Assembly: GCF_003207825.1 (NCBI RefSeq)
Contig: NZ_NKTY01000011.1
Location: forward strand, 1 to 64,000
Direction: 5' to 3'
Length of the DNA stretch: 64,000 bases
From: Komagataeibacter saccharivorans
GTDB taxonomy: Bacteria; Pseudomonadota; Alphaproteobacteria; Acetobacterales; Acetobacteraceae
Each line of letters starts with the position of its first letter. The stretch's first letter is position 1. The position numbers and the translations under genes were made by a program. Shown piece after piece: positions 17,230 through 27,491 of this stretch. The notes below the pieces were generated by a model that made no database searches, had not been told where the DNA came from, and was given only the letters and a program-made list of their open reading frames with translations.

Positions 17230-17538
17230 TTAATATGTGAGTTTCTCTTCTGGGAATGTGGCGTTTTCCTGATTTTTATGTTGTCGTGACTTTCTGCGAA
17301 CAACCTTGCTGACAGCATCTTTCAACGCATAAGCATGTTTCCTGAGTTCTGCGAGGTCTTCAGGACTATCCTGAATAACGTCCAGTAAGGTGGCAAGGTC
17401 TTTGAAGACAACAGGAATCTTTATGACCTGACTTCTCACACGTTCGCGGTTCACGGCTTCACTGGTGACACGCCACCATTCCAGCACCTCGGCTTTTTCC
17501 TGCGTGGTGCATTTGTCTAGAATGGAATGGGGAACCAT
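17230..17538 (-). CDS. Hypothetical protein, probably lacking its 5' end
   Basis: 102 aa, charged and mostly helical by appearance (EKAEVLEWWRVTSEAV, LAELRKHAYALKDAVSKV). I do not recognise the family. Upstream of the first ATG the same frame stays open for about 35 more codons and reads like protein (WEISRWTYSPEKKRA, then LKKTLGSFPC) until a stop near 17647, close to the decayed IS. The original start is therefore probably gone, removed when the IS or a deletion arrived. Converges on the immunity-like gene. Confidence 0.5.
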   Translation of the reverse strand: MVPHSILDKCTTQEKAEVLEWWRVTSEAVNRERVRSQVIKIPVVFKDLATLLDVIQDSPEDLAELRKHAYALKDAVSKVVRRKSRQHKNQENATFPEEKLTY

Positions 17539-17702
17539 GGAATAATAGCAAGGGAAAGAACCAAGGGTTTTCTTGAGGGCTCGTTTCTTTTCAGGGCTAT
17601 ATGTCCAACGGCTGATTTCCCATTTGGGTCTGGCTTTATTGTCTCAGTGTCTGACCGAAAATGAGTTGAGTGATTTCAGCAGGTTATGATTTATGGGTTT
17701 GC

Positions 17703-18374
17703 GAGAACCTGATGAGATCAGGATGGCCTGGACTGAAATCACCCGCGCGCAGTATCAAAGGGACGATCTGGAATATGCAAGCGACCTGCGCGATGCGGAG
17801 TGGGCGCTGATTGCGCCGCTGATGCCCGAGAGGAAACGACTGGGGAGACCACGACGTACGGGTTTGCGCCGGGTCACGGAGGCGATCCTCCATATCGTCA
17901 CGACCGGCTGCCAATAGCGGCCCGCGCGGTTATGACGCGGGCAGGAAGATCAGGGGTCGCAGGCGGCATATCGCGACCGACACGCCGGGTCATGTCGTGG
18001 CTGCTGTCGTACATCCCGCCGACGTTCAGGATCGTGATGGTGCGCCGCTGGTAGCAACCAGAATACGTTCATTGTTTCCCTGGCTCCGCCATCTGATCGG
18101 TGACGGGGGATATGCTGGCGAGAAGTTGCGTGGTGCGCTGGCTGAACTCGGCCGATGGATGATCAAGATCGTCAAACGTAGCGATCGCGCCGAAGGCTTC
18201 GTCGTCCTGCTCAAACGCAGGATCTTGGAGCGCAGCTTCGCATGGCTCGGACGCTGCCGTCGCCTCACGAAGGATATCGAGGCAACAATCTCGTCATCCC
18301 ACGCGTGGTTGATGATTGCCTATATCCGCAGAGTTCTGCGAAAAATCAGTCAAACCGCTTTTTGATTCAGGCTC
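17703..18374 (+). mobile_element. Decayed IS5-family insertion sequence
   Basis: The right terminus is clear (GATTCAGGCTC ending at 18374). At the left, GAGAACCTGATGAG from 17703 may be a degraded terminal repeat. The element is shortened by an internal deletion in its transposase gene and is expected to be non-autonomous. Confidence 0.6.
17723..18365 (+). pseudogene. IS5-family transposase, internally deleted
   Basis: The N-terminal part opens MAWTEITRAQYQRDDLEYA and continues to HIVTTGCQ, then a TAG (17915-17917). After the stop the same frame resumes with RGYDAGRKIRGRRRHIATD and runs to the natural end, including GDGGYAGEKL (second Asp) and LERSFAWLGRCRR (Glu). Compared with the intact transposase at 15408-16196, about 70 codons are missing, among them the first catalytic Asp. 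It belongs to a different subgroup from that transposase but shares its terminal sequence type. Confidence 0.85.
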
Positions 18375-18434
18375 TAAGAAATAAGTCCGTTTCAAATGAT
18401 ACGAATACGTGGGCAGACTGGATTGTATGGAACG

Positions 18435-18462
18435 TATGCCCGCAAGCGCCGCTGCGGGCATA
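18435..18462. terminator. Perfect 10-bp stem-loop after gno
   Basis: TATGCCCGCA (18435-18444) pairs with TGCGGGCATA (18453-18462) around eight bases, 21 bp beyond the gluconate dehydrogenase stop. Probable transcription end for the minus-strand gene; no U-run. Confidence 0.55.
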
Positions 18463-18482
18463 TGCCCATATCATCACAAGAA

Positions 18483-19253
18483 TTACAAAGACGCGGTAAT
18501 ACCACCGTCCACCATAAGGACGTGACCATTCACAAAACTGGACGCATCCGATGACAGAAAAACCGCAGCGCCGACAAGCTCCTCCACATTTCCCCAGCGA
18601 CCGGCGGGCGTGCGTTTGCACAGCCATTGGGTAAATTCCTGATCCGCCACCAGCTTTTCATTCATTTCTGTTTTAAAATAACCGGGCGCAAGCCCGTTGA
18701 TCTGTAATCCATGGCGCGCCCAGTCCGTCGCCATGCCTTTGGTCAGGTTTTTGACCGCGCCCTTGGTTGCGGTATACGGCGCGATGCCGGGCCGTGCCAG
18801 TTCGCTCTGTACCGAGCAGATATTGACGATCTTGCCCCGTCCACGGGGCAGCATGTGCCGCGCCACGGCCTGTCCTACAAAGAAAACCGCGTTCAGGTTG
18901 GTCGCAATCAGCGCATCCCAGTCTGTCCGGCTGAACTGGTCCAGCGGCGCGCGACGCTGGATGCCCGCATTGTTTATAAGAATATCAATCGGGCCGTGTT
19001 CATGTTCTATTTTTTCAACCCCGGCGATGACGGCTTCCTGATCGGTCACATCAAACGGGGCGGTTACGACATCCAGCCCTTCGCGCTGTAGCATCTCGCG
19101 GGCTGTTTCAAGCGGTTCAGGATTGCGACCGTTCAGCACGATCTTTGCCCCCGACTGGCCCAGTCCGCGTGCCAGGGTCAGCCCGATGCCACGGGAAGCC
19201 CCGGTGACCAGCGCCCGTCTGCCGGTAAGGGAAAAAAGCGTATTATCAGCCAT
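18483..19253 (-). CDS. gno: Gluconate 5-dehydrogenase (SDR family)
   Basis: Short-chain dehydrogenase, 256 aa, cytosolic, expected to interconvert gluconate and 5-ketogluconate with NADP(H). The cofactor motif is VTGASRGIGLTLA; NNAG follows in DILINNAGIQRRAPL; the catalytic Ser lies in NICSVQSELARPG and the YxxxK in PYTATKGAVKNL. Long stretches such as GMATDWARHGLQINGLAPG match the Gluconobacter Gno enzyme as I know it. Single gene between the mobile region and the urease operon, pointing away from the latter's promoter. Confidence 0.9.
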   Translation of the reverse strand: MADNTLFSLTGRRALVTGASRGIGLTLARGLGQSGAKIVLNGRNPEPLETAREMLQREGLDVVTAPFDVTDQEAVIAGVEKIEHEHGPIDILINNAGIQRRAPLDQFSRTDWDALIATNLNAVFFVGQAVARHMLPRGRGKIVNICSVQSELARPGIAPYTATKGAVKNLTKGMATDWARHGLQINGLAPGYFKTEMNEKLVADQEFTQWLCKRTPAGRWGNVEELVGAAVFLSSDASSFVNGHVLMVDGGITASL

Positions 19254-19389
19254 GATACGTCCGTCTTGCTTATGAAGGATGCGACGGTAGCAGGGAATAA
19301 TGTCCCCTGCCCTTACACGTCTTCGCGCGTGGACGATACTTCCTATCTCCTGATGGCTGAACCGGTATGGAAAGTCAGTATTTTAGAGA

Positions 19390-19509
19390 CTGTTTGCAAA
19401 GCCTGTCTGGAAATACCCAGAAAAAATAAGGAAGATTTTTCCAAAGAACTTTGAAGAAGGCGTCTTTTTGGAAAAAGGCAGCACCCAAAAACTTTTCCTG
19501 TTTTTTATA
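19390..19509. repeat. Dispersed hairpin repeat, copy 2
   Basis: Same orientation and word order as 15251-15359. The internal hairpin differs: GCGTCTTTTTGGAAAAAGGC forms its own stem, and GGAAGATTTTTCC is nearly self-complementary. Lies in the 520-bp gap between gno and ureG. The remainder of this gap (19254-19389 and 19510-19774) is AT-rich and holds no gene that I can support. Confidence 0.6.
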
Positions 19510-19774
19510 AAAGATTGCGTTTGAAGCAATATTTTAGGAAATGGTGACCTATGAATTAATGGAAAAAGGGTTCCATCCACTTCTGTTGATCGTCAGAAAA
19601 AAGTATCTCATTCATAGGCGTGTATTTATATGCCTCCATGGGGGCGCTGATTATCGACCCATTCCAATAATTTCCGCTGGCTCGAAGCATTTTTAATTTG
19701 TCTTGATGAAATGAACCATCTGATTGGAACACATATTATGCGTTCGGATTTACGAACAGTTTTATAATAATATT

Positions 19775-20389
19775 TTACAGCGCCCCCTGTTCAATAATGA
19801 AACGTGCAATGGCTTCGACTCCTTCGCCCGCGCGGATATTGGAGAATACGAAGGGCCGTTCGCCACGCATGCGCCTGCTGTCGCGGTCCATCACCCCAAG
19901 GTCGGCCCCCACATGCGGTGCAAGGTCGATCTTGTTGATGACCAGCAGATCGCTGCGCGTAATGCCGGGGCCACCCTTGCGGGGGATCTTGTCGCCCGCC
20001 GAAACATCAATGACGTAAATGGTCAGGTCCGCCAGTTCCGGGCTGAAGGTGGCGGCAAGGTTGTCCCCTCCGCTTTCCACCAGTACGAGGTCCAGACCGG
20101 TAAAACGATCTGTCAGTTCGGCAATACCGGCCAGGTTGATGCTGGCGTCCTCCCGGATGGCGGTGTGGGGGCAGCCACCGGTCTCGATCCCCATGATCCG
20201 CTCGGGTGGCAGGGAACCGGCGCGGGTCAGGAACTCCGCATCTTCACGTGTGTAGATATCGTTGGTGATGGCGGCGATATTGTAATTATTGCGAAAGCGG
20301 CGGCACAGCGCATCCATCAGTGCTGTCTTGCCCGTGCCAACCGGACCGCCGATGCCTACCCGAAGCGGGCCGTGTTTTGCCTCTGTCAT
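19775..20389 (-). CDS. ureG: Urease accessory GTPase UreG
   Basis: SIMIBI-class GTPase, 204 aa, that powers nickel delivery to apo-urease. The P-loop reads [10 protein letters not shown]; the metal-binding CPH motif is in [31 protein letters not shown] and [15 protein letters not shown] (G4) are standard. Last gene of the minus-strand urease operon; its ATG overlaps the ureF stop by four bases. Confidence 0.97.
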   Translation of the reverse strand: MTEAKHGPLRVGIGGPVGTGKTALMDALCRRFRNNYNIAAITNDIYTREDAEFLTRAGSLPPERIMGIETGGCPHTAIREDASINLAGIAELTDRFTGLDLVLVESGGDNLAATFSPELADLTIYVIDVSAGDKIPRKGGPGITRSDLLVINKIDLAPHVGADLGVMDRDSRRMRGERPFVFSNIRAGEGVEAIARFIIEQGAL

Positions 20390-21066
20390 GTCCTGAACAA
20401 CCTCGTTTCCTGAGTTTCATGATGTATCGCCGCAAGGTCGGAGCCAAAACAGGCTCCGCCCACATCTTCCAGTGTCTGCGCCTGTGCGCGGTCTGCCATT
20501 TCCGCCATTACGGGTTCCAGCCGGGAAAGCGCGCGTAGTCCGTCCGTCTGTCCCAGCGGCACCAGCCTTACGGCAGCGGATACAAGGGCTGCGACGGCAG
20601 CATAACCGCCAGAAAGCACGGCTTGCCCCCGCGAAACGCCGCCCCGGCGGAACACAAGTCCCTGCGCCACCGGAAGCGGCCAGCGTACCCCCGCCCGAGC
20701 GACCTCGGACGGCACGACACCCCATACGCCTGCCGCGCGCAGGAAGGCTTCGCCCTGATAGACCGTTTCCTCATACCGTTCGCGCGAGGTGGCGCAGGCA
20801 CAGGCGAATTCGGCAATATCGCGCAGGCGTTCATCGTCGTTCCCCGCAGCCCAGGCGGCATGCAGGATAATCAGATCGTTGCCGGTACTGCCATGGCGCA
20901 ACAGGGTGCCTATCCATGCGCAGAGTGTCTCCACATCCCGCACATTGCCCCGTTCAACAGCCCATTCCAGCCCGTGACTATAGGCGTAGCCACCTGTGGG
21001 AAAGGCGGGTGACACCCATGACAGCAGGCGCAGGAAGTCCAGTCCGGCCGGTTCGTGTTCAGTCAT
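20386..21066 (-). CDS. ureF: Urease accessory protein UreF
   Basis: Helical chaperone, about 226 aa, that bridges UreD and UreG on apo-urease. [19 protein letters not shown] is the family opening and GLEWAVERG follows. The ATG at 21066 overlaps the ureE stop by 8 bases; ATG 21087 is an in-frame alternative, as no convincing ribosome site separates them. Ends overlapping ureG. Confidence 0.93.
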   Translation of the reverse strand: MTEHEPAGLDFLRLLSWVSPAFPTGGYAYSHGLEWAVERGNVRDVETLCAWIGTLLRHGSTGNDLIILHAAWAAGNDDERLRDIAEFACACATSRERYEETVYQGEAFLRAAGVWGVVPSEVARAGVRWPLPVAQGLVFRRGGVSRGQAVLSGGYAAVAALVSAAVRLVPLGQTDGLRALSRLEPVMAEMADRAQAQTLEDVGGACFGSDLAAIHHETQETRLFRT

Positions 21067-21544
21067 GGGAATGATGGTGGTGTTCATCCCCGTGGGCATG
21101 GCCTGCCCCGCGTCCGGCATAGGCCCCGCTTTCAGGGTCGAATGCCGCCCGCACGTTATGGACGTGACCACCAAGACCCCGGACCATATCGGCAATCACA
21201 TGGTCATGGCGCACAAGGATACGCTGTCCCCCGATCGCTGCGGGCAGATGCCGGTTGCCCAGATGCCATGCCAGCCGCAACAGGTGCAGCGGGTCGTGGG
21301 CCGTGACCGCCATCAGGTCTTCGGCCATGGCTTCGACCCGTATGATACGGCCATCTTCCAGCCGCAGGCCGTCGCCATCGTGCAGAAGCCGGGCGTGTTC
21401 CAGTTCCAGCAGCACCTTTGCGCCTGAACGCAGGGTCAGCACCATGCGGCGGCGGTGGCGGCCTTCGTAATCAGCAGCGAATATGTCGGCCGCATCGGCT
21501 TCATTCCAGCTTCCCGCTGGCAGGATTTCGGCAACACGGGTCAT
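21059..21544 (-). CDS. ureE: Urease accessory nickel chaperone UreE
   Basis: 161 aa. The N-terminal domain has GRHRRRMVLTLRSGAKVLLEL; the metal-binding C-terminal domain has LAWHLGNRHLPAAI and the conserved His in LVRHDHVIADM. The protein ends with a His-rich tail ([13 protein letters not shown]) that would hold extra nickel. Start and the ureC stop share one base (TGATG), so translation is coupled. Confidence 0.95.
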   Translation of the reverse strand: MTRVAEILPAGSWNEADAADIFAADYEGRHRRRMVLTLRSGAKVLLELEHARLLHDGDGLRLEDGRIIRVEAMAEDLMAVTAHDPLHLLRLAWHLGNRHLPAAIGGQRILVRHDHVIADMVRGLGGHVHNVRAAFDPESGAYAGRGAGHAHGDEHHHHSHD

Positions 21545-23250
21545 CAGAACAGGAAATACCTCTGGGCCATGGGCAGGATGTCGGCAGGTTCACACGTCAG
21601 CAGCACGCCATCGGCCCGTACTTCATACGTTTCGGGATCGACCTCGATATGCGGCATGACGTCGTTATGGATCATGCTGCGCTTGCCAATGCCGCCACGC
21701 GTGTCGGATACGGCGGAAAGGCTTTTACGCAGGCCGAGTTTTCGGCCGATATCATCCTCAAGGGCCGCTTTTGACACGAATGTCAGGCTTGTATGGGTCA
21801 GTGCGCCGCCATAGCCGCCAAACATCATGCGGCCATGCACGGGCTGCGGCGTGGGGATGGAGGCGTTCGGGTCGCCCATCATGGCATAGGCGATGGCCCC
21901 ACCCTTGATGACAAGATCGGGCTTCACGCCAAAGAAGGCAGGCTCCCACAATACAAGATCGGCCAGTTTGCCCACCGCGATGGACCCGACCTCGTGCGAC
22001 AGGCCATGGGCGATGGCGGGGTTGATGGTGTATTTGGCGATATAGCGTTTGACGCGGTTGTTGTCCGCCGCGCCATCGCCCGGCAGTGCGCCGCGCTGGC
22101 TTTTCATCTTGTGGGCGGTCTGCCACGTACGCAGCGGCACTTCGCCTACCCGGCCCATGGCCTGACTGTCGGATGACATCATCGACAGCACGCCCATGTC
22201 GTGGAAAATGTCCTCCGCCGCGATGGTCTCGCGCCGGATGCGGCTTTCGGCAAACGCAATATCCTCCGGCACCCTGGGGTCAAGGTGGTGGCAGACCATG
22301 AGCATGTCCAGGTGCTCATCCAGCGTATTGCGCGTATAGGGCCGCGTGGGATTGGTGGAAGACGGCAGCACGTTGGGCAGCCCGGCCACGCGGATGATGT
22401 CCGGCGCGTGGCCGCCGCCCGCGCCTTCGGTATGGAAGGCGTGGATGGTGCGGCCCTGAAAGGCTGCAATCGTATCCTCCACAAAGCCGCTTTCGTTCAG
22501 CGTGTCGGTATGGATCATGACCTGTACATCCATCTGGTCGGCCACACCCAGACAGCAGTCGATGGCCGCAGGCGTCGACCCCCAGTCTTCATGCAGTTTC
22601 AGGCAACACGCTCCGGCGCGGACCATTTCCTCCAGCCCTTCGGGGCGTGAGGCATTGCCCTTGCCGGCAAAGGCCAGATTGACGGGAAACGCATCCGCCG
22701 CCTGCAGCATGCGGGCCAGATGCCATGGTCCCGGCGTGCAGGTGGTGGCCGCCGTGCCCGTGGCCGGTCCCGTGCCGCCGCCAAGCATGGTGGTGATGCC
22801 CGATGCCAGCGCTTCCTCGATCTGCTGGGGGCAGATGAAATGGATGTGGCTGTCCATGCCGCCTGCCGTCAGGATTTTGCCTTCCCCCGCGATGATTTCC
22901 GTCCCCGGCCCGATGATGATGTCAACGCCGGGCTGGATATCGGGATTCCCCGCCTTGCCGATGCCTGCGATCCGTCCGTCGCGCAGCGCCACATCCGCCT
23001 TGACGATGCCCCAGTGGTCGATGATCAGCGCGTTGGTGATGACCGTATCCGCCGCCCCCTGCGCGCGGGTGGCCTGTGACTGGCCCATGCCATCACGGAT
23101 GGTCTTGCCGCCGCCAAAGCGGACTTCCTCGCCATAGATGGTGAAGTCCTTCTCCACCTCCACCAGCAGGTTCGTATCCGCCAGCCGTACGCGGTCGCCG
23201 GTGGTGGGACCGAACTGGCCCGCGTAATCATGCCGCGTAATCCGGGTCAT
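21544..23250 (-). CDS. ureC: Urease alpha (catalytic) subunit
   Basis: 568 aa nickel amidohydrolase that splits urea into ammonia and carbamate. [16 protein letters not shown] gives the first His pair; the carbamylated Lys is in [20 protein letters not shown] and [16 protein letters not shown] carry the further ligands and catalytic residues, and MVCHHLDP the flap His region. All expected residues appear intact. ATG overlaps the ureB stop by four bases (23247-23250). Confidence 0.98.
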   Translation of the reverse strand: MTRITRHDYAGQFGPTTGDRVRLADTNLLVEVEKDFTIYGEEVRFGGGKTIRDGMGQSQATRAQGAADTVITNALIIDHWGIVKADVALRDGRIAGIGKAGNPDIQPGVDIIIGPGTEIIAGEGKILTAGGMDSHIHFICPQQIEEALASGITTMLGGGTGPATGTAATTCTPGPWHLARMLQAADAFPVNLAFAGKGNASRPEGLEEMVRAGACCLKLHEDWGSTPAAIDCCLGVADQMDVQVMIHTDTLNESGFVEDTIAAFQGRTIHAFHTEGAGGGHAPDIIRVAGLPNVLPSSTNPTRPYTRNTLDEHLDMLMVCHHLDPRVPEDIAFAESRIRRETIAAEDIFHDMGVLSMMSSDSQAMGRVGEVPLRTWQTAHKMKSQRGALPGDGAADNNRVKRYIAKYTINPAIAHGLSHEVGSIAVGKLADLVLWEPAFFGVKPDLVIKGGAIAYAMMGDPNASIPTPQPVHGRMMFGGYGGALTHTSLTFVSKAALEDDIGRKLGLRKSLSAVSDTRGGIGKRSMIHNDVMPHIEVDPETYEVRADGVLLTCEPADILPMAQRYFLF

Positions 23251-23591
23251 TTATCCACGCTCCCCATGACATCGCCGCGAAAGCCGATGGCGCGCCGTAA
23301 CCCGCGCAGAGGCACCAGTGTCACGTCTCGCTCCTGCCCCGGTTCAAAGCGTACAGCGCCGCCGGATGGCACATCCAGCCGCCAGCCAAGCGCCTGCGCG
23401 CGTTCAAAATGCAGGGCGGGATTGACTTCGGCAAAGTGATAGTGACTGCCCACCTGTACGGGACGGTCGCCGGTATTGGTCACGCGCAGCACGCGGCGGG
23501 GCTGGCCTTCGTTAAGGATGATATCACCATCGGCAGGCAGGATTTCGCCCGGAATGGCCCCTTCGGACAGGGGATCAGCGTATCGGGTCAT
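23247..23591 (-). CDS. ureB: Urease beta subunit
   Basis: 114 aa. Conserved features include [31 protein letters not shown] and [15 protein letters not shown]. Separate from ureA, as in most Gram-negative operons; the reading frames overlap by 17 bases. Confidence 0.97.
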   Translation of the reverse strand: MTRYADPLSEGAIPGEILPADGDIILNEGQPRRVLRVTNTGDRPVQVGSHYHFAEVNPALHFERAQALGWRLDVPSGGAVRFEPGQERDVTLVPLRGLRRAIGFRGDVMGSVDK

Positions 23592-23877
23592 GTACCGTCA
23601 CCAGTTTCGTACCATCAGGAAAAGTGGCTTCAACCTGCACGTCATGGATCATTTCCGCCACGCCGGGCATGACCTGCGCGCGCGTCAGTACATGGCCACC
23701 GCTGGCCATGAGTTCGGCCACGCTCAGGCCATCGCGGGCGCCTTCCACCACATGGTCGGTAATCAGCGCCACGGCTTCGGGGTAGTTCAGGCGCACGCCG
23801 CGTTCCAGCCTGCGCCGGGCCACCATGGCCGCCATGGAAACGAGCAGCCTGTCTTTCTCTCGGGGTGTCAGCTTCAT
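23575..23877 (-). CDS. ureA: Urease gamma subunit
   Basis: 100 aa, the standard length. Begins [20 protein letters not shown] and contains [21 protein letters not shown] (in parts) and [21 protein letters not shown]. The frame remains open further upstream, but the conserved start and length fix ATG 23877; ureD ends 40 bp before it. Confidence 0.97.
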   Translation of the reverse strand: MKLTPREKDRLLVSMAAMVARRRLERGVRLNYPEAVALITDHVVEGARDGLSVAELMASGGHVLTRAQVMPGVAEMIHDVQVEATFPDGTKLVTVHDPIR

Positions 23878-23917
23878 GTAGTCATCCGCTCCCTTGCGCG
23901 CCGGTCGGGCGCCATCA

Positions 23918-24742
23918 TCATGACCGCCATGTGCCGGGCATGGGCCGGCCATTGCGCAGGACGGGCAGGATTTTGCGCACCGCGACTTCCAGCATCCATC
24001 CACTTTGTGCCAGCCCCCGCACCACCAGCATGCCATTCCATGCGGAGGCGGCAAACCCCGCGCATTCGGGGGGCGCCAGCCGCATGCGCACGTCCGGCAG
24101 CAGGTCCATCGCCTGCGGGCTGACCAGCACCAGTGTCGTCACGCCCCCCTGCCCGTCAGCTACTGCCGGTTGTGCCAGCAGGGTGGACACGTCCGGGCTT
24201 TCCAGCCGCAGCATATCTTCCACTAACAGCCTGCCGTCCCGCCGGATGGACAGCCGGTCACGCACATCCAGCCGCGACAGGTTCTCGCCCGAACCCCTGC
24301 GCCCGAATATCCGGCTTTCCAGAAACATGAAGGTGGCCGAGCCTGCCATGTCTACCGTCATGCGACGATGCAGGCGGCTGCCATCAAAAAAGATCGTGCC
24401 ATGGGGAAGCCACTCCAGCCGGGCATTGGCATCAATCTGGCACGAGACCGCAATTTCAGCCGGGGCATCATCAGGGCGCGCACGATAGATCCGTTCCGCC
24501 GCCTGAGATGTCATCAGCAGGTCCGTTCCCTCCCCGCAGGCAAGACGGCCTTCGATACGGTCACCCGCTGCAATCCCGCCCGATATGTTGACGGTAACCG
24601 TCTCCATCCCCGGCCCCGCAATCCGGGGAAACAGAAGGCGGCAGCATCCCTCCTGCACCAGATCGGCCATGCGCGTACGGGTGCCTGCTGCCCTGACTTC
24701 CAGTCCGAACCGCCCTTTTGCACGCTGGAGAGTCGTAGTCAC
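23918..24742 (-). CDS. ureD: Urease accessory protein UreD/UreH
   Basis: 274 aa, first gene of the operon, scaffold for the UreDFG activation complex. [32 protein letters not shown] and [18 protein letters not shown] are the family motifs. Order ureDABCEFG is complete; no urea or nickel transporter gene adjoins it. The 285-bp gap upstream to tonB shows no gene and must contain the promoter; I see no clear operator. Confidence 0.94.
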   Translation of the reverse strand: MTTTLQRAKGRFGLEVRAAGTRTRMADLVQEGCCRLLFPRIAGPGMETVTVNISGGIAAGDRIEGRLACGEGTDLLMTSQAAERIYRARPDDAPAEIAVSCQIDANARLEWLPHGTIFFDGSRLHRRMTVDMAGSATFMFLESRIFGRRGSGENLSRLDVRDRLSIRRDGRLLVEDMLRLESPDVSTLLAQPAVADGQGGVTTLVLVSPQAMDLLPDVRMRLAPPECAGFAASAWNGMLVVRGLAQSGWMLEVAVRKILPVLRNGRPMPGTWRS

Positions 24743-25027
24743 CCGGTCACTTTCATCCTGCCATAACCGGGCTGATCCTAGCGCCTGCGCAGAACAGGTC
24801 TATAGCGTAATGACTTTTTCTGGTCAGCCGACCAGAGCCTGCCAGAATATCTGGTGAAAGGGTGTATTCCCGATGGTGGATGCCGATCGCACCATTTTAC
24901 CGCCCGTAGCAGGGATGGGGCGCAGGGGGTGGACAGGCTGCTGCTGAACGGATCAGCCGTCTGGATCACGAGAAACCGGAACAGACCTGTACGCGGACCT
25001 GCCGTAACGTGTCGGGCAGCCTCGTGG

Positions 25028-25906
25028 TCAGTTCTGATGCAGGTAGAATTCGACCGGCACGGTCAGTTTAATGGGATCGCCTGCCACGCTGTCCGGCGGG
25101 ATGGGTAGCGGCTGGGCGCGGCTGGGCAACGCCAGTGCTTCCTGATCCAGCAGGGCATGACCGGAACTTTGGGCCAGCGTGACCGACAGCACGTGCCCCT
25201 TGCGGTCCATGGAGAAGGTTACGGTCGGCACGCCCTCCTGATGGTCGGCCATGGCCGCGGACGGGTAACGCTTGAATTTCTCAAGCTGCGCCAGCAGCGC
25301 GCCCTGCCATGTAACCGGATCATGTGCGGCATGGGCCGATGAGGAACCGGGCGCGGGTGCTGCCTGTGTCGGTGCGGGCGGCGCTTCGGCCGAAGGTGGC
25401 GCGGTGGTCGCGTCGGCAGGTGGTGTTTTATCCGGAACCGGTTTCTTTTGCTGTAGCGTCGGTCTGGTTTTCTTTCTGGGGATTTTCCGCTGTTCTTGTG
25501 CGGGCACCGGAACCGGCGGGTTGGGCGCGGGCGAAGGCGGCGCCGTGATCTTTGGCGGCGGATCGGGTTGCGGGTCGGGTATGGACAGTGTCTGCTTCGG
25601 TCCGACCGGCGCGTCAGTCGGCGGGGTGGGGATGGAGACAGGTTCGGGGGCCATATCTATGGCAATGGCGGCAGGTGCCTGTTCCGCCACGACCACCGGC
25701 GCAGGCGGCAGGTGCATGACCCACCCGATGACCCCACCAGCGGTCGCCAGAACCGCAAGGAGGGACAGCCCCCAGCGGATGGTGTCCGTACGCCGGGTCA
25801 GTCGCGCCCGGTTGCGTTGCCACTGGGCAAAGGATGGCACGGCAGGGCTTTCAATCGGGTATGCGGCATGCGTTCCCCCGTCCGGCGTGTCGGTGGCGAT
25901 AGTCAC
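25028..25906 (-). CDS. tonB: TonB energy-transducing protein
   Basis: 292 aa. One N-terminal membrane anchor (about residues 44-65, WGLSLLAVLATAGGVIGWVM), then a long Pro/Ala/Lys-rich periplasmic spacer (roughly 70-200), then the C-terminal domain with FKRYPSAAMADHQEGVPTV, typical TonB_C. Third gene of exbB-exbD-tonB; its start overlaps the exbD stop by four bases. Serves outer-membrane receptors such as the one at 50468-52768. Confidence 0.93.
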   Translation of the reverse strand: MTIATDTPDGGTHAAYPIESPAVPSFAQWQRNRARLTRRTDTIRWGLSLLAVLATAGGVIGWVMHLPPAPVVVAEQAPAAIAIDMAPEPVSIPTPPTDAPVGPKQTLSIPDPQPDPPPKITAPPSPAPNPPVPVPAQEQRKIPRKKTRPTLQQKKPVPDKTPPADATTAPPSAEAPPAPTQAAPAPGSSSAHAAHDPVTWQGALLAQLEKFKRYPSAAMADHQEGVPTVTFSMDRKGHVLSVTLAQSSGHALLDQEALALPSRAQPLPIPPDSVAGDPIKLTVPVEFYLHQN

Positions 25907-26391
25907 GGTGTGCCGCCTGTTGCGGAAGCGCGGTTGGCGTCCGGCAGCGCAGTCGTTCCGGCCTCGCTGCCTTCCTCCTGCCCCTGCAGGTTAACCAGGG
26001 CGACCTTGAGGTACCCGGCGGCGCGCAGCTTATCCATCACCCCCATCAGCGTGCCGTAATCGACGGTCCTGTCAGCGCGTAGGAAGATCCGTTCATCCCT
26101 GTTGCCCTTCGTTGCGGTTTCCAGCGCGCCGGGCAGCGCATCTGTCGAAATGTCGTCTTCTCCCAGCGCCAGACCGTGATCGGCTTTTACCGTCAGAAAT
26201 ACCGGATCATCCGGGCGCGGCGTCGGCTTTTCGGTCGAGGACGGCAGGTCCACCGGCACGTTCACCGTGGTCAGCGGGGCGGTGACCATGAAGATCACCA
26301 GCAGCACCAGCATCACGTCGATGAAGGGCGTGACGTTGATCTCGCTGGCCTCATGCGGGTTTTCATCGGCGTGACGGATGCGAATGGCCAT
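25903..26391 (-). CDS. exbD: Biopolymer transport protein ExbD
   Basis: 162 aa. EINVTPFIDVMLVLLVIFMV places the essential membrane Asp; the periplasmic domain has VFLTVKADHGLALG and IFLRADRTVDYGTLM. It is longer than many ExbD proteins because of a C-terminal tail of about 25 residues. Works with ExbB as the proton-driven motor; 9 bp after exbB. Confidence 0.95.
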   Translation of the reverse strand: MAIRIRHADENPHEASEINVTPFIDVMLVLLVIFMVTAPLTTVNVPVDLPSSTEKPTPRPDDPVFLTVKADHGLALGEDDISTDALPGALETATKGNRDERIFLRADRTVDYGTLMGVMDKLRAAGYLKVALVNLQGQEEGSEAGTTALPDANRASATGGTP

Positions 26392-26400
26392 GACCGCCCC

Positions 26401-27141
26401 CTATTCCGCCGCCGCGCGGGCATCGTGCGACTGTCCGCCAAGGCGCACGATATTATCCTGCGCCATCAGCATGTGCATGCGGCCCAGATCGCGTGACACC
26501 AGACGCATGACCAACGCGGTAAGGTCCGCCACCTGCGCGCGGCATGACGCCGTCTGGCGGGCAAGGTGGTTGTAGATCACCACAGCCGGAATGGCCGCGA
26601 CCAGCCCCAGCGCCGTGGCCAGCAGTGCCTCCGCAATGCCGGGAGCCACCACGGCGAGGCTGGTGGCCTTGCTCGCCGCAATGCCGGTAAACGAGGTCAT
26701 GATCCCCCAGACCGTGCCGAACAGGCCAATGAAGGGCGACGTGGCGCCGATGGTGGCAAGCAGTCCGGTGCCCCGCATAAGGCGGCGCCCTTCGGCAGCT
26801 TCCAGTCGTTCGAGATGCAGGACAATGCGTTCTTTCAGCCCTTCGCCATCATCAGGAATGTCCCGCGAACGACGGCGTTCGGTCTCCGCAGCCATGACCA
26901 GCGTGTGGGCGATGGAAGAATTTCCGCGCGTCCACTCTTCGCCCAGATCCAGCGTGTTGGCCTCCTCCAGCGATTTTTCCGCTTTGTGGAGTGTGAGACG
27001 CACGCGCAGCAGTTCGACGGACTTGGCGATGAAGATGGTCCAGGTCAGCAGCGAAGCCACCGCCAGCAGGATCATGACGCAGCGGACCACGGGACCGGCA
27101 CTAAGGAACATCTCCCACGGGGAGAAAGAAATCGGGGTCAC
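26401..27141 (-). CDS. exbB: Biopolymer transport protein ExbB
   Basis: 246 aa MotA/TolQ/ExbB membrane protein. The final segments read [22 protein letters not shown] and [21 protein letters not shown], the family's conserved helices. The GTG at 27141 is chosen because AGGGAGG (27147-27153) precedes it at a suitable distance; upstream in-frame ATG lacks one. The AT-rich stretch 27219-27245 (GTGATAATTAATCG at its core) vaguely resembles a Fur box and could place the operon under iron control, but this is weak. Confidence 0.93.
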   Translation of the reverse strand: MTPISFSPWEMFLSAGPVVRCVMILLAVASLLTWTIFIAKSVELLRVRLTLHKAEKSLEEANTLDLGEEWTRGNSSIAHTLVMAAETERRRSRDIPDDGEGLKERIVLHLERLEAAEGRRLMRGTGLLATIGATSPFIGLFGTVWGIMTSFTGIAASKATSLAVVAPGIAEALLATALGLVAAIPAVVIYNHLARQTASCRAQVADLTALVMRLVSRDLGRMHMLMAQDNIVRLGGQSHDARAAAE

Positions 27142-27281
27142 AACTGACCTCCCTTGACAGACGGTGTGCGGCACCAGAACCAGCGCCGCCGGGCGCGGCG
27201 TGTCATGGGCGGGTGAATTAGTAATGAATGTGATAATTAATCGCAACATGATTCAGCATAAGACCCATCCATTTTATTGTG

Positions 27282-27491
27282 TCATAATCCTTCAGGACTG
27301 CGGAAAATGAACAGGCCATTCACCGTGAAATAGCGGTCATCACGCCATACGATGACCCGTGGCGCCTGTGCATGCGTCTGGTCAGCGTCCTTACGGGGCG
27401 CCAGTCGGCTGCACGGGCCGGTGGAAAGATCGGTGGTGCTGAAACGGAACGCTTTCCCTGCTTTCGCACCCGCAGCGGAGCATTGTGCGGA
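27282..27491 (-). pseudogene. Possible C-terminal gene fragment
   Basis: A minus-strand frame of 69 codons without a start reads like protein: KAFRFSTTDLSTG, then RVIVWRDDRYFTVNGLFIF and RSPEGL before the stop. Upstream the frame is closed by TGA. I could not name the family. Might be the remnant of a larger gene lost from 27282-27850; the rest of 27500-28054 shows nothing I can support. Confidence 0.25.

Larger units (their letters stand above)
15388..18374. mobile_element. Composite-like region bounded by two inverted IS5-family ends
   Basis: The left outer end reads inward GAGCCTGATTCGAAAG (from 15388) and the right outer end reads inward GAGCCTGAATCAAAAA (from 18374): 13 of 16 bases agree. 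TAA lies directly outside both ends (15385-15387 and 18375-18377), as expected for a TNA target duplication of IS1031-type elements. The two transposase genes point away from each other, with their 3' ends outermost. The 2987-bp segment carries an effector/immunity-like pair and a truncated hypothetical gene. Alternative: two unrelated insertions that happen to sit near each other. Confidence 0.5.

Noticed and set aside
19724-20413. 229-codon plus-strand frame across ureG
   Set aside because: UreG on the other strand has all its motifs; this frame has none.
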